From assembly GCA_020650975.1 (NCBI GenBank), contig JAIPMN010004120.1, positions 1 to 24,189 of the forward strand: DNA of 24,189 bases, read 5' to 3'. The translations under genes were made by a program, and so were the position numbers. Numbering within the stretch: the stretch's first letter is position 1; every line of letters begins with the position of its first letter. The notes beneath the pieces are model-generated. The model was not told the DNA's origin. It did no database searches and was given only the letters and a program-made list of their open reading frames with translations. The stretch comes from Apostichopus californicus. Its lineage: Eukaryota; Echinodermata; Holothuroidea; Aspidochirotida; Stichopodidae. Of this stretch, positions 9,610 to 20,652 are shown piece by piece.

Positions 9610-12080
9610 TGTTGTTGACCTTTGAAGGTCGTTGGTTGTCAAGGGAACAGGGTTGATGACCACAAATGTAAAGCTTTTAGAGAATTCTTATTTTAAATCT
9701 TTGTTTGTTTTCATTTGTTGTAGTGATACTTTATTTCATCAGTACTACTGAACTTTTTTTCATTTCTTTTAGCATAAAAAGTAGATTTGACATTATTAAT
9801 ATGTATATGCAGAAATTTATGTTAAAACTTGCAAAATGCTTTTGTTAAATTGGCAATATAGTTAACCATTAGTTAAAGCAAAGAGAAAACCGGCTTCGTT
9901 TTTGTAAATGTACTCAAGAGCAAAAAGGTTTTGACAAGTTATGTTTCAAACTGCCCAAAAAAAATTGTAAGTTTTTATTAAATATTTCATTTTTGTTTAT
10001 AAAGGATAAGGTTGCAGGTAGGGGTTGTGGAATGGATGGAAATTTTATTTTGTCTGTGATGACTGTCGCTGGATCGATCAATCTGTTTTTTATAAAGGAT
10101 GACAATGTTTCATCTTCCTGTTCCTCCTTTTACAGATCTTTAAGGAAAAGTTATTAATTGGGATCAGTTCAGAATTGAAACATTGAAAATGTGAAGAATG
10201 ATATTGGTTGTGGAGGGTGAAATAGCAATTCTCTTTGTTGTTGGGGAGGGGGAGTGGGGTGGGGGGTTGGGGTAGGGACAGGAGGAGGAAAATAGAAAGT
10301 GAATGTCAATCTGGTAGAGCTTCCATTGATCACTTGGACAAAAAAGAAAACTATGAATTTGCAATATGTTGTACATAAAAAATAGTTTTGTTCAATTAAC
10401 TTTCTACTCTTGCTTTCTGTTTCGCTGTTTAATTTTAGCTACTTTTAAAGTTTTAAGTTAAACCATTTCCTTGAATTTTTTTTTTACTTTATTGATGATC
10501 GAACAAAGAACCGTCTAGATTTTTGTATGTTTTGCTGTGGTTGCCAAGATTCATTACTAATAAGGCTCTTTGGCATTTTCTGTAGAGGGCGCTGTCATAT
10601 CGGTCCTAACAGTGATTGGTGGATACAGGCCTGGGGCCATGATGCGTGCCATCCTGTTCACCGATCTCGGAAGATTTTGTATAGCGCTGTAACATGTCTC
10701 AATCGATGCGCTGGTTGTGATAATATGTTTAAAAAAAGATCAAATCTTCAATAATTATGAGAAGAATCACAGGTATGAGTCCGATATATTCCTTTTCGGA
10801 GACTTGGATGCAGTTTCACTGACGTTGGAAGCTTAAAAATCATTTAAGCGGATGTGATTGAAGATACCTCAAAGATGCTCTCTGATTGGTCGATGACCAG
10901 AGGTGTGTTAAGTAACGTTTTGCAGCTAAAATGTGCTAGTCAAGAGTGGTAAAAACGGAGTGTCAGTTGGATTATGTCACACAGTGTGTGCATTAAGGTA
11001 TGTGCATGTAGTTTGCCCAGCAGTGTCCGTCAGATTCCTCATAGGAATTATCAGTGATTTTAGCTCGTCGAGTTTCATGATCTTAGGTAGGACCGATATG
11101 ACAATGCACTCTGTTGATTTAGGGGCGTGGCCGGAGGTCCCCATTGCTAAATTTCTTAGAAACATTATTACAATTTTATTACATGAATAATATTAAACTT
11201 TTCTTTTAAAATGTTTTTGTGATCAAGAGCAGTACTGTCCAGTGTTCAGCATTTTGCTTTTGAAAACATTTTTTTGCATTTTCATTATCTGCGCCAAAGG
11301 CAACTTTAACAGGTAACTAAACATACATAAGCTTTGTGTATGAGAAAGTTTGTAACCTTAGCTCAAAGAAGGAAACAAATTGAAGCATAAATGAAAGGTG
11401 GGAAGTTTATTCAGAGCAGTTATCAATACAAACTGTGTGGATTTTTACACTTTATTTTTATAAGAAGAAATTTGACTAAAATCTCTTGACGGATCAAAGA
11501 AGTGTTGGCAAGGACAAATAGGAATATAAGATATGTTTGGCTCAATTTGAAAAGGAAATAGTATTGATTGGCTTGCAAGTTATGCTTTTGAACTAAAATT
11601 ACTCTTGCAAAGGTTGGCAGTATTGTTTCCATAAGTATATAGCAGGTGTCTTTTCCTGTTTATTTTGACATCAGGAAACGTAGCCAGGACTTCTGCTAAT
11701 GATTGAAGTGTATTCTCTTCATAGCATCCTCATTCGAAGTACAAAATATTGTTCTGATTTTCTTATTTCTGTGCAGTAACTTTGGAGGCAACTTATACAG
11801 AGATGCCTTTCTGGTGGTTAAATGGGATGACTTTAGGCAAAAAACATTAATATTGATATTTAACTAACTTCTATCAGTGCGGGTGGTATTTGAGTACCTT
11901 TTAAGGTTTGAGATGTATTCCATTTATAAACGTTGAATATCTGTCAGTGAAAGTGACTGGATTAACCAATCGAGACAGAATCATTAAGTAGCTAAAGCCA
12001 AACAGAATATAAGTTTATTTTATGATTCCCATTTAAACCATTTACAATGTGCTGACTTTTTTTTTTTGCTGGTTCAAAAA
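9610..12080. other. Gene-free stretch with a G-rich tract
   Basis: A G-rich run at 10242-10290 (GGGGAGGGGG, TGGGGTGGGGGG, TTGGGGTAGGG) could form a G-quadruplex on the + strand. Open frames at 10527-10754 (+) and the overlapping pair 10933-11190 (+) / 10977-11165 (-) show no family features, conserved motifs or matching splice signals. Confidence 0.45.
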
Positions 12081-12177
12081 TAACATTTTTTTTAATGTTA
12101 ACATTAAAATGTAAACATTTGAAATGTTTATATTTGAAACATTGAAATATTTAAAAATGTTAACATTTTGAATGTTA
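12081..12177. repeat. AT-rich foldback made of TAACATT/AATGTTA half-sites
   Basis: Starts TAACATTTTTTTTAATGTTA and ends with TTAACATTTTGAATGTTA. About ten AACATT or AATGTT half-sites in both orientations, including two AATGTTAACATT-type palindromes, give an imperfect hairpin. It may be a decayed MITE or an AT-rich palindrome that arose by slippage. Confidence 0.55.
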
Positions 12178-13898
12178 TCGAGTTATCAAAGATAAGTACT
12201 AAAACCAGATTTTACAGAAGTTTGGTCTAATATGAAATTATTCAAATTTCCTCATGTGATATTTTCAGCATAACCAGTTAAGGTTGCATGGTATGTTGTT
12301 ACTGAGAAATTTTTAAACCTTAAAAGAATTTTTCTTTGGGAAAATTTTCAAACATCTGGTGAAAATTGTTGAATGTGACAGTACTGGAAAATGTAAAATT
12401 TAGCATCAATGCTAAGAGAGAAGTCAGCAAGCAACCAGAGCTTTATGAGAAAATCATTTCTGAGTATTTTGTGTTTTGAAGAAATCTTGTTAAAATTAAG
12501 GAGATTTTGTCATTGCTTGTATTTTACTGGTAATATAAATCCAATCAGTATTTTATGATATTATGACGAACAAATGAGGAATTAAAAACTCTTTCAAGTG
12601 CACTGTCTAGGTTAACTCCTGTAGAGAAAATATGCATTAAAACCATCGTATTTTCTCACACAGGTCATGTGTTTTATTCTTGAGAATGGGTGAGGGTAGA
12701 TGGTAGGACAGTTAATGGAATTTGTACGTCCATTGTCCTGCTAACTTTCACTTTGTGGTTCCGTTTCAGCCAAGACTAGGATTTAAAGGAAGAAGTTTCA
12801 GATCTCTAACTTTTTATAACTATAAATTTTCCAATGTGCAAACTAATTTAATCTTCACTACTCTACTCCTAGTCTCAGCTAGCCAAGTTTATGTAGTGTA
12901 ATCAGTTAGGAGGGGCATACTAAGTTGAAGTATATATTCTGAAATGCTTCATTGATTCTTTGATTTATTGCTCATTAAAATCACTCCACTTTGTTGTGTA
13001 TTAAGAATAGCACAGTTTTTAGTTTGATGTTCATTTTACAAGTGTTATCAAGAAATTGTTTATATCTTATCAAAAAGAAGGAAAAAAAAAAAGTCTTTTT
13101 GAATCTCTGTACATTTTTTTTATGTAGAACTTTATTAAAAAGATCCTACTGACATAGAAAGAAAAAGAATCTTACAAGATATGTTACACAGAGTTTCTTC
13201 TTCTGAACTGTTTATTTATCATTCCAAAGTGAACTTTGATATCATTCACTCGTTTCTCTGATACAAAGTTTTGCTATATAAATTCATTTATTCTTCAAAT
13301 TTAATGGAAGCATTAAATAGATCAAAATCATCTATATAACTTCTCTTTGTATCTCTTTATGTATTTGTTCTAATTTAAATTTTTAATTAAGTTTCTTAAT
13401 TCTGCTTGTTTCCAGGCCTTAAGTTCACTGGCAATATCCTTGACACATATTGAATGGAATTTTTTTTCACATAATTTTGACATTTGTGGTAAAATGTTGA
13501 AAATGTTGAACAAAGGAGGAGCTGTTGAATAGCATTAACTACTCAAGATTATCCAAACCAAGCAAGCTGCAAAAAATCGGTTACAAGTTGTGATAAAACT
13601 GCTGATAACTTTTATACAGTTTTTCCATTCCAAAGTTACAAAACCAATGAGTTTCGAATAGTTGGTCGCAATTGAATCTAACAAGAGGATCCACAAAGTA
13701 TCACTGAACCAAAATGAAACTTCAACGGTTTAAAAATGAAACTGCTTATTCAACGTCACACTGAACTGTAATGAACATTTAGTGAACACATGTAACCATC
13801 CAAAAGTGTTCCATACATAAGTGTAACCAGTTTTTTCTCTTATTTAAAAATGTACACCCTCACTATACATTATCTCAGATTCATGAAGAAAACTGCTC
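12178..13898. other. Gene-free AT-rich stretch
   Basis: I see no recognisable gene or element. An A-run is present at 13081-13091. Confidence 0.45.
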
Positions 13899-14498
13899 AT
13901 GTTACATCATCGAAACCACAATGCATTTTTGCATTCTGGTTTAATACTTAAGGCAGCATTATTGTTTAAGTATCATCTAAAAAAATTAATATCAGCAACC
14001 AATCTAATATTATATCTCAGATTGAGCAATACCTGTTGTCATCCACAAGGTCTTGAGCTGGACAAAATGGAAGGGTGGGGCAACATGGAAGGAGGGCGGG
14101 GGGGGGGTGGGCAAAAGGGGATGGTAGGGCAAATGGGAAGGATCGAGAAGTGTAATGAGATGCATCAATCTGTTAGCACAACATATTCACTTGGTTATTT
14201 GTTCATAAATATTGATGGTGCAGACCAGTTAATGTTTCTTTTGTTTTGGTACCGATGCGTGCATCGTGTCTGTGAGGGTAGGGATGGCACAGATTGTACA
14301 TTGTGTGTCACGAATCCCTCTCTCACCAACGGCTTCACAACTGTACAAGACTCTATTACACATCTTGAATCTGAAAAGGGTCATGCCTTGCAATGCAAGA
14401 TGACGTTAAATATTAATAGAACAAACGAGAGCACCAGCCTTCACCAACTGACCAATCATTGTTACTGGTCAAATAATACATCTCATGCTCTGTCGTAA
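13899..14498 (+). other. 199-codon open frame of unknown status
   Basis: This is the longest uninterrupted frame in the window, from ATG at 13899 to TAA at 14496-14498. I recognise no domain, signal peptide or motif. The N-terminal third is mildly hydrophobic, a Gly-rich middle (EGGRGGGGQKG) comes from a G-rich DNA tract at 14095-14109, and the C-terminal third has scattered Cys and Asn. Codon choice looks like surrounding non-coding DNA. It lies just past the 3' end of ZNF622 on the opposite strand. It could be a chance frame helped by the stop-free G-rich tract, an old element, or a lineage-specific gene; I favour chance. Confidence 0.2.
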
Positions 14499-14566
14499 AG
14501 ACAACATCCATTGCCAATTGTAAAAACAATGAAAGAAAAAAACTTATCTGTCACAAAACATTCGCT

Positions 14567-14572
14567 TTTATT
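14567..14572 (-). terminator. Poly(A) signal of ZNF622
   Basis: AATAAA on the - strand lies about 73 bases after the TAG stop, followed by TG- and T-rich sequence (TTTTGTGACAG, then TTTTTTTC). It implies a short 3' UTR. Confidence 0.7.
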
Positions 14573-14644
14573 AAGGTTCCGATTGAAGCAATGAGGGGAA
14601 AAACAAGGACATGTAAAACACACTCCCTGGTAGTTTCCTTTGAG

Positions 14645-14772
14645 CTAAAATATCACTTGAGGTCTGTAATGCTTCTGCATTCCATTGGCCTTGGTTGATA
14701 ACTTGAGCTTGTGCTTGTCTTTAAACTTCTGAATGACCTTCATATCCTTGGCTTGTCTGGCATACACGCCAC
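14645..14772 (-). CDS. ZNF622: ZNF622 terminal coding exon
   Basis: The exon has 128 bases, from the acceptor at 14774-14773 (T-rich tract ending TTTAAAG) to TAG at 14647-14645. It encodes residues 360-401: GGVYARQAKDMKVIQKFKDK and a basic tail ending QKHYRPQVIF. The basic tail and the terminal (H/Y)(F/Y)R-x-QV motif are the family's C-terminal signature. Confidence 0.93.
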
Positions 14773-17700
14773 CTTTAAACGTAACAAAAAAAAGACAACA
14801 TTGGTGATCAATTTGTTTGGGCTCATTAATCACAAACGGTCTGTACGTATACTAGTTTCTATGACCGAGGTTAACAAATTTGTGATCTGAGATGAATTAT
14901 AAGTATTTCATAACATGACATATTTTATGCGAGAGTCAGGCATTTTGACTTAGCTTGAAGAACCACTCTCAGAAGCACACATTATGGTGGCAGTATCAAA
15001 CAGGAACATACTCTGTATTCCAACCACTGAAATTTTGTGAAAACTTGTCGAAATTTGAGTCACGACGTTAAAAGTTAGTTACCTACATCGTTCATTTTTT
15101 TGCACCACTAAAACTCCCATCGGTTTGAACTTTTACTAACTTTTCTCATGGATGCAACCTCTGGTCCACCCCTTATATGAGTGGTGGGCCACATTGAAAT
15201 TTTTGTACCCAATCCATAGGCCACAACACTTATGGATGTACTTACTTCAATGGTAAAAATGCAAATAATACATAATAAGGGAACGGTAATTTCAACAAGT
15301 TCTATATATGCATTGTCTATTTGTAATGTTAATATATCCTACTACAGCCAGGCCCTATATACAGTCCCCAAAGTCTCATGCTTTATCTTTCAGTCATTAA
15401 CTGACTTAGTTGCTTCGGTTGATTTTTGGTTGGCTTAAAAGTTTGCTCCAATATTATACTGTTTCTATGGGTTGCACTAATTGGGTTTTGAAAACCTTTG
15501 CGGGGCTGCAGAAAATTTGCGGTCGTCCAATGGCTGCAATTTGCCCTTCCTGTGCCCAACGCTATCAAAAATATCCTGCCATCCACCACTACCGTAACAT
15601 TACGATTAACTTTTTGTGGTCACAGATTGGTAACTATATCGACAATAATTTATGGTTAAAATCATCTAAGACAACCTTACCTGAGGGTCCTGTCCATCCG
15701 ATAGCTCTGTAGTAATGCCGCAATTTCTTCGTCAACGGTGAGTTTCTCAGAGCGACCTCTCTCTTTGGGGGTAAATTCTGGTTATAGTACCTCATCAGTT
15801 CACGGTGACCGATCCTGGCACCTAAATTAAATGTATAGGAAATACACAGTTTGGTAAGGGTTACACAATGTACGATAACAGACGAAATACTGTGAATATG
15901 TCAGATAAAACTAAAAACACTCCTGGTAAGAATGAGGCTTTCGAATAGATAGTAATACAAACTGGAGATGACATGATAAAGAAATGCTTGTTTTGAGACA
16001 TGACAGATGGACAATTTCTAGGTAATAATCTGAAGAAATCATACATATTGTGTTTACGAATTTCTCTGTGGAAGACATTATTACGATGCAGAGTTTACAA
16101 GTCATTGGTATTGTCCCCAATTATGTACGAGTTGATACCATAGTTCACCATTTGTTTGGATGTCTATGAAAGCATTTTACAGTCACTGTCACTAACCCCC
16201 CCCTCCCCCCCCCTCTGAGACTCTTTGCTCCTTAATACAACACTTCAGTCAGTATTCCATGTCATTATTTTTGACGATAAGGGAGAACAAATGGCAGCGA
16301 GGTAAAATTTGGTGGCAGTACGGATGTCCTTTGAGGAACATGATTAAAGACATTGGAATAAACATATAAGATCATATACATAGATGGGGGGGGGGAGGAG
16401 GGGAGGGGGGTCACATACATAGATTGGGGGGAAGGGGGTCTCCTGCCTCCATTTCCAAGTAACAAACACAGAGATACTTGCCAGAGGGAAGGACGAGCTC
16501 ATATCCATCTTGATTCAAAGAGACAATCTCAATTTCGTCCTCACTCTCGTCACCGGCATCATCGTCACCATCTTTATCTTCTTCCGCATCTTCACGGTCT
16601 GGATAACTACTCCTGAAATTATCAAATTTTCATTCAGAATCAATTGTTTTTTCAATTTGTCAGGCATTAGTAGAAGTGCATTGATGAGAATATAATAAGA
16701 GGTATGTTTTTGTCTTTAAACAGTAAACAGACTCAGTAAACAGACTCTGTTCAATGTCCACCCAGCTAGGGTGGTATCAATTTATTCACCTTTATAATTG
16801 ATCACTTTTCAATAAATCAATGGCCATGTAAACTGAGAGATGTTACCTTGAATATTCAATATTCAACGGCCAGAAAGTTAAGTATGTAAGTAACTGGAAG
16901 GAACCCACAGAGGAAAGAAAATGTTTGTAACAGGTCATGATTCAAAGGGGAAGTGACTTGAACATAGGGTTGTGAAAACTTTCCACATAGAAACAATCAT
17001 GTGATTTTAGTAAAAAAACCTCAGCATAAGTCGAGAAAACTAATGGTAATGATACAAACGGATTGTAATATAATAGTGACTTCCTACGATTCTCAATGAA
17101 GAGGCTTTCAACAGGTCTTGAAGGATTCAGGGTAATGAAAATGTGTCATAGGCTTTAACTTATGGTTCTTGTATATATGTGTTTGTTTACTCTGCCAAGG
17201 CTTTACTGTAGTATTGTCTCAATATGATACTGACCCTCTGGATTTAAGCAGTTACATGAAATATTCAATTAATAAACCAACTTAAAGTAATTTGCAACAA
17301 AACTGCACCATCTACATAAAGCACCTGTGCCTTGCACACAAAATTCATCCACTGGATGGCTCACTTTAATCTTGCCATCACAATAGTTATCAGAAATGAC
17401 CGATCGTATCTCCCAACCACTCGCTGAGGGTTCTCGCAGTGATGTGAAACTTGATCTCCATAACTCCCTTACATTTCAAGTTACATATTGACAACTTAAC
17501 TGTCTGTTACTCAAAATCTACACAACTCAAACTGAGTTGGAAAAAAATGTCAGATTACTATGTTACGCTATCATGACAAAGGCTGACAGACTCAAATAGT
17601 TAGGTGTTGTTATCATCATAAAGTAAATACATCATCCAAATCAAAAAGGATGAAATCAATTTAATTAATACCTGAAGTCGTAGAAATCTGAATATTCGTA

Positions 17701-20652
17701 GGTGGCGTCACCCTCATACTGAAGCTTACAATGACCTTTGTCTCTCATGTGTCTCTGCACAGCGTCCACTGTGAAGAAGGTGCGACCTGTCTCGTTACAC
17801 CAAAGGCACATCAAGCCACTGCCCACTTTCTCCCCTGCAAACGAAAGAGGAAAAAAATATTGTAATTATTGGAAGAGTATGGAATTTTTAGCAGAAAAAC
17901 CAAAACCAAAAAAGGGGTAAACACAACAACCTGGGAATAGTTTAGCTTTCAAATTTTTTGTAGGAGTTTTGAAGACTCTCAACGACGTCTGATATAAAGT
18001 GGTATGGTTTCTGTGTAAAATAAATGCTACCTGTGTACAAAAACATATGTACAAAAACTACAATTTGCCCATTTTCAAAGCATTTTTCTGATGCAGTACC
18101 ACATAAATTATTCGCTGACAAAAACTCAAAAGTTGCATGAAAATCTTGTTCTGCTTATAAACATACAAATGCTAGTGAAATTTCGTTATATGTAAGAACA
18201 CAGAAGTAATTTTTTTCAAGATTGACGAGTTAAAAAAGAAAAGAAGCTCCAACCTACCTAGATATTCAAACATGGACTGTGGGTCTATGAGGAACTCGAT
18301 ATTTGGAATGAAGAAGCTATGTTCCTTGGTCATGTGATCTACGTTATCGGGGAGAGTTTCCGAAGTCTCAGGGCAGAAGAGACACCTGGTGACAGGTAGA
18401 GATTCCTCTTCAACATCTTCCCACTCATCTTCATCTAAACATGAAACAGCAACGAAAAACAAAATAAAAAGAAGTTGTTGAAGACAAAAACATTATAGTG
18501 TAAAAGGAACATTCTCTCCAACCTTAGGGGCTATAAAGTAACCTTAGAATGAAAATTGCAGCAAATTGCAATGATATATACCAATTGTATCTATAGTTTA
18601 TGCTAGACTCATACAGGTATATTTATGTCATTAACAAATGAAACAGGAAAGTTATTATATATACAGTATTTAACAAGTTTTCGTTAATTGTACCAACAGG
18701 CTCTCCTTCCTGAATGAGTCCTTCACTAGAACCTTTCATTTTTCCACTATAGCAACATGTACAGTGTTCCACATCAATGCTATGAAAGTCATCTGTTTTG
18801 CCTACAAATGGTACATTAAATCTGGTAATCAAACATTTTACATACAAAAATAGCAACCTATTGCCATAGTCTTACATGCAAAACAGACAAGCGTTAGATC
18901 TATGTATCTAACTGGTAAAAGTGTGAGGCTTAGGTACAACAAGATATCAAGTTACATTACAGGTCTCGGGCAAATGTTTATATTTCATTTGAAATATAGC
19001 ATGCTTACTCAAAGTATTACTTAACATACTGTATATGTTGTGATCCTAATGCAATATTCTGCCAACACATTGTGTGCCCTTGCATGTGTCCAGAACCCTA
19101 TGCAATAAAACCATTATTTGTATTTGTATCATACTGTTTTTATGCGAGCATTCAGTTACCCTTTGTAGGGTTTAATAAAGTGTATCTTATCTTATCTTAA
19201 CGATCCTGCTAGTTTTCAATTCACAACTCTGTCAATCCACAGGTAGAAACATAGAAAATTGGCTTGCCACTCAAAATTACTCTCAGACTGTCCTGCTTGG
19301 TATTACCTTCCGGTAGTAAAATTTGCTAACCACACTCAGATTATTCCTACCTTCCTCTGCCTCTTGTGGTTTGCTTCTCCTTCCGGCACTGGGACTCTGA
19401 GCTGTGGCTCCTTCCTCTTTTGTCTTATTTTCATCTTCTTCTGTTTCATCCTCAAGGAGGCCCTTCTCCCTGTTCTTTGCATTCTCCCTGGCAACATCTG
19501 TCTCCAGTTTTTTCTTTGACTTCATCTATCCAAAGACAAAAAAGGAATGTACTGTAGATGAAGTATCAATGATATTATATGGCTTCAGTATGACTAGATC
19601 TGATGACCAACTTTATTTCGTACCCATGATTACCTGTGATAAGTGATGGTCGATTATATGATAGAATTTATGCTAAAGGCACTTTGTAACATCTATGCAC
19701 TGAACACACTGCTTTACAATCAAACTCCATCTTAAAACTGAAATTGTATTTGAGAAATTACTGTCTAGATAAACATTGATTGAACCTCGTTTAACTTCTG
19801 TTATCAAATATCCAGGCAAATGGTTGGACTTTTTTAAAGCCACGACTTAGTAATAATAATCAGCATGGAAAGCAGTTTCATTTAAGTAAGCCCCCTTACA
19901 TGTAACTTTTATTACATTTCATGTTGAAAAGTACTTCAAGAAACATAATTTAATACATGTACAGTATTTAAATTTCATAAATGTTTTTCTCAGTATCACG
20001 GAAATCTAATCTAAGAGCAAATCGTGGTGTTTTCATGTTAACTCTTACACACTTAAGCTCTATCCCAGCCTGTCATGAAGAGGTATTCTAACAATAGCAT
20101 AATTCACCATCTAGTGACCATTTTCAGTGCACTAATTCACCCATCACACTGACAAAGCAACTGAAGTATCAAATTATGGTGTATATATTTTACCCACTAA
20201 ATTATCTTTATATGGTGCAGTAAAATATACCCAAACCTGCAATTTAGAATCTCTGTGAGTATATTCTGTATCTTAAGTAGTTTTTATCTCTCTGAAAAAA
20301 TTTTCACCATGGTTTGGCCTGAAAAGCAAAAAAAGGAATCATGATCTGTGTTTTTTTTTACCTCTGCCTCTTTGTGTTTCTTAGACTGTAGATGATTACT
20401 GTATGAATTCCATGTGTTGAAGTGCTTGCTGCATAGTTTGCAAAATGTTGCAGTGTCCTTTTCTGCTTCAGCATTCTGGGCTTGTTGGGCAAGAACTCTC
20501 TGCTTAAAATCTTCTGCAGTCACAGCTGGCATTTCAACCACTTTCCTCTTTAAGTTGTATCGGTGCCAGTCCGACTTATAGTGGAACCTCTGAAGATCTG
20601 CATTGTTGAAGGCCACACGACAGGTGATGCAGGTAAACCCTGGATTTGACAT
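14645..20652 (-). CDS. ZNF622: ZNF622 / REI1-like cytoplasmic 60S-subunit biogenesis factor, complete, seven exons
   Basis: Coding exons on the - strand (20652-20362, 19525-19351, 18434-18258, 17834-17672, 16612-16482, 15821-15681, 14772-14645) total 1206 bases, giving 401 residues plus stop with every junction in phase. Four C2H2-type fingers are visible: C8/C11/H24/H30, C71/C74/H87/H93, C173/C176/H189/H194 and C224/C227/H243/H249. Landmarks of the family are TCITCRVAF, DWHRYNLKRK, HMTKEHSFFIP, CLWCNE, FYDFRSSYPD, GHRELMRYY, the GWTG turn and the C-terminal QKHYRPQV. REI1 proteins bind late pre-60S particles in the cytoplasm and help release and recycle shuttling export factors; vertebrate ZNF622 has also been linked to MELK/MYB signalling. 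The protein is shorter than the human one (about 477 residues), mostly in the acidic linker between fingers 2 and 3. The start is the ATG before SNPGFTC, with A at -3. Confidence 0.96.
15681..15821 (-). CDS. ZNF622: ZNF622 coding exon 6
   Basis: The exon has 141 bases, acceptor TTAATTTAG and donor GTAAGG from 15680. It encodes residues 313-359: GARIGHRELMRYYNQNLPPK, then a basic stretch and HYYRAIGWTGPS. GHR-LMRYY and the GWTG turn are conserved in ZNF622 and REI1. The + strand frame 15410-15712 overlaps it and is a shadow. Confidence 0.95.
16385..16441 (-). repeat. C-rich intronic tract in two copies just past the GC donor
   Basis: On the transcribed strand's RNA this is a run of CCCCCC and CCCTCCC blocks split by two copies of ATCTATGTATGTGA-like sequence, 40-100 bases downstream of the GC 5' splice site. 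The + strand reads as a G-quadruplex candidate. A further C-rich run lies at 16197-16215 on the + strand. Confidence 0.7.
16482..16612 (-). CDS. ZNF622: ZNF622 coding exon 5 (acidic segment), with a GC 5' splice site
   Basis: The exon has 131 bases, acceptor ATTTCAG (AG 16614-16613). It encodes residues 269-312: RSSYPD, a long Asp/Glu run, then VSLNQDGYELVLPS, ending with one base of Gly. To reach exon 6 in phase and keep LPSGAR the exon must end TCTG, and the next bases are GCAAGT, a GC donor. The nearest GT donor, four bases further, would break the frame. Confidence 0.92.
17672..17834 (-). CDS. ZNF622: ZNF622 coding exon 4 (finger 4)
   Basis: The exon has 163 bases, acceptor CGTTTGCAG and donor GTATTA from 17671. 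It encodes residues 215-268: GEKVGSGLMCLWCNETGRTF, then HMRDKGHCK and YSDFYDF. It ends with AG of the split Arg of FYDFR. Confidence 0.95.
18258..18434 (-). CDS. ZNF622: ZNF622 coding exon 3 (finger 3)
   Basis: The exon has 177 bases, acceptor CATGTTTAG (AG 18436-18435) and donor GTAGGT from 18257. It encodes residues 156-214: an acidic DEDEWEDVEEE run, then CLFC (C173, C176), HMTKEH (H189, H194), SFFIPN and MFEYL. The acidic run plus CLFC plus HMTKEHSFFIP order is diagnostic of the family. Confidence 0.95.
19000..19199 (+). mobile_element. Possible 3' end of a LINE or SINE
   Basis: The segment closes with AATAAAGTG followed by three TATCT-type short repeats (ATCTTATCTTATCTTA). Ends of this kind, with a poly(A)-like hexamer then a short tandem repeat, mark the 3' tails of CR1/L2-type LINEs and the SINEs they move. 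No reverse transcriptase or internal promoter was recognised. It lies in intron 2 of ZNF622, antisense to it. Confidence 0.3.
19351..19525 (-). CDS. ZNF622: ZNF622 coding exon 2 (charged linker)
   Basis: The exon has 175 bases, acceptor TTTGGATAG (AG 19527-19526) and donor GTAGGA from 19350. It encodes residues 98-155, MKSKKKLETDVARENAKNRE and then a Glu/Asp/Lys-rich stretch to QEAEE, ending with one base of an Asp codon. Low-complexity charged sequence is expected here in REI1 proteins. It joins exon 3 directly in phase. Frames on the + strand over this exon are shadows. Confidence 0.88.
20362..20652 (-). CDS. ZNF622: ZNF622 coding exon 1 (fingers 1 and 2)
   Basis: The exon has 291 bases: ATG at 20652-20650 through HKEAE, ending in phase 0 at a GTAAAA donor (20361-20356). 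It encodes MSNPGFTCITCRVAF, the DWHRYNLKRK helix, a linker with MPAVTAEDF, and the second finger CKLC...HLQSKKH. The frame stays open 21 bases upstream of the ATG but only with a GTG. A pyrimidine-rich acceptor at about 20792 (CTTTCTTTCAACAG) suggests the exon carries ~139 bases of 5' UTR with a non-coding first exon further right, which is inference. Confidence 0.95.

Noticed and set aside
9630..9650. TGACCTTTGAAGGTC resembling nuclear-receptor half-sites
   Set aside because: A single short partial palindrome far from any known promoter; chance is sufficient.
10933..11190. Overlapping open frames on both strands
   Set aside because: No family similarity, splice signals or codon pattern; mutual shadows.
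15410..15712. 100-codon + strand frame
   Set aside because: It overlaps ZNF622 exon 6 on the opposite strand and adds nothing of its own.
18623..18856. Possible extra ZNF622 exon in intron 2 (GSSEGLIQEGEPVGTIN in frame)
   Set aside because: Exons 2 and 3 join directly in phase to give an unbroken acidic linker, and the segment has no good phase-compatible donor and acceptor pair.
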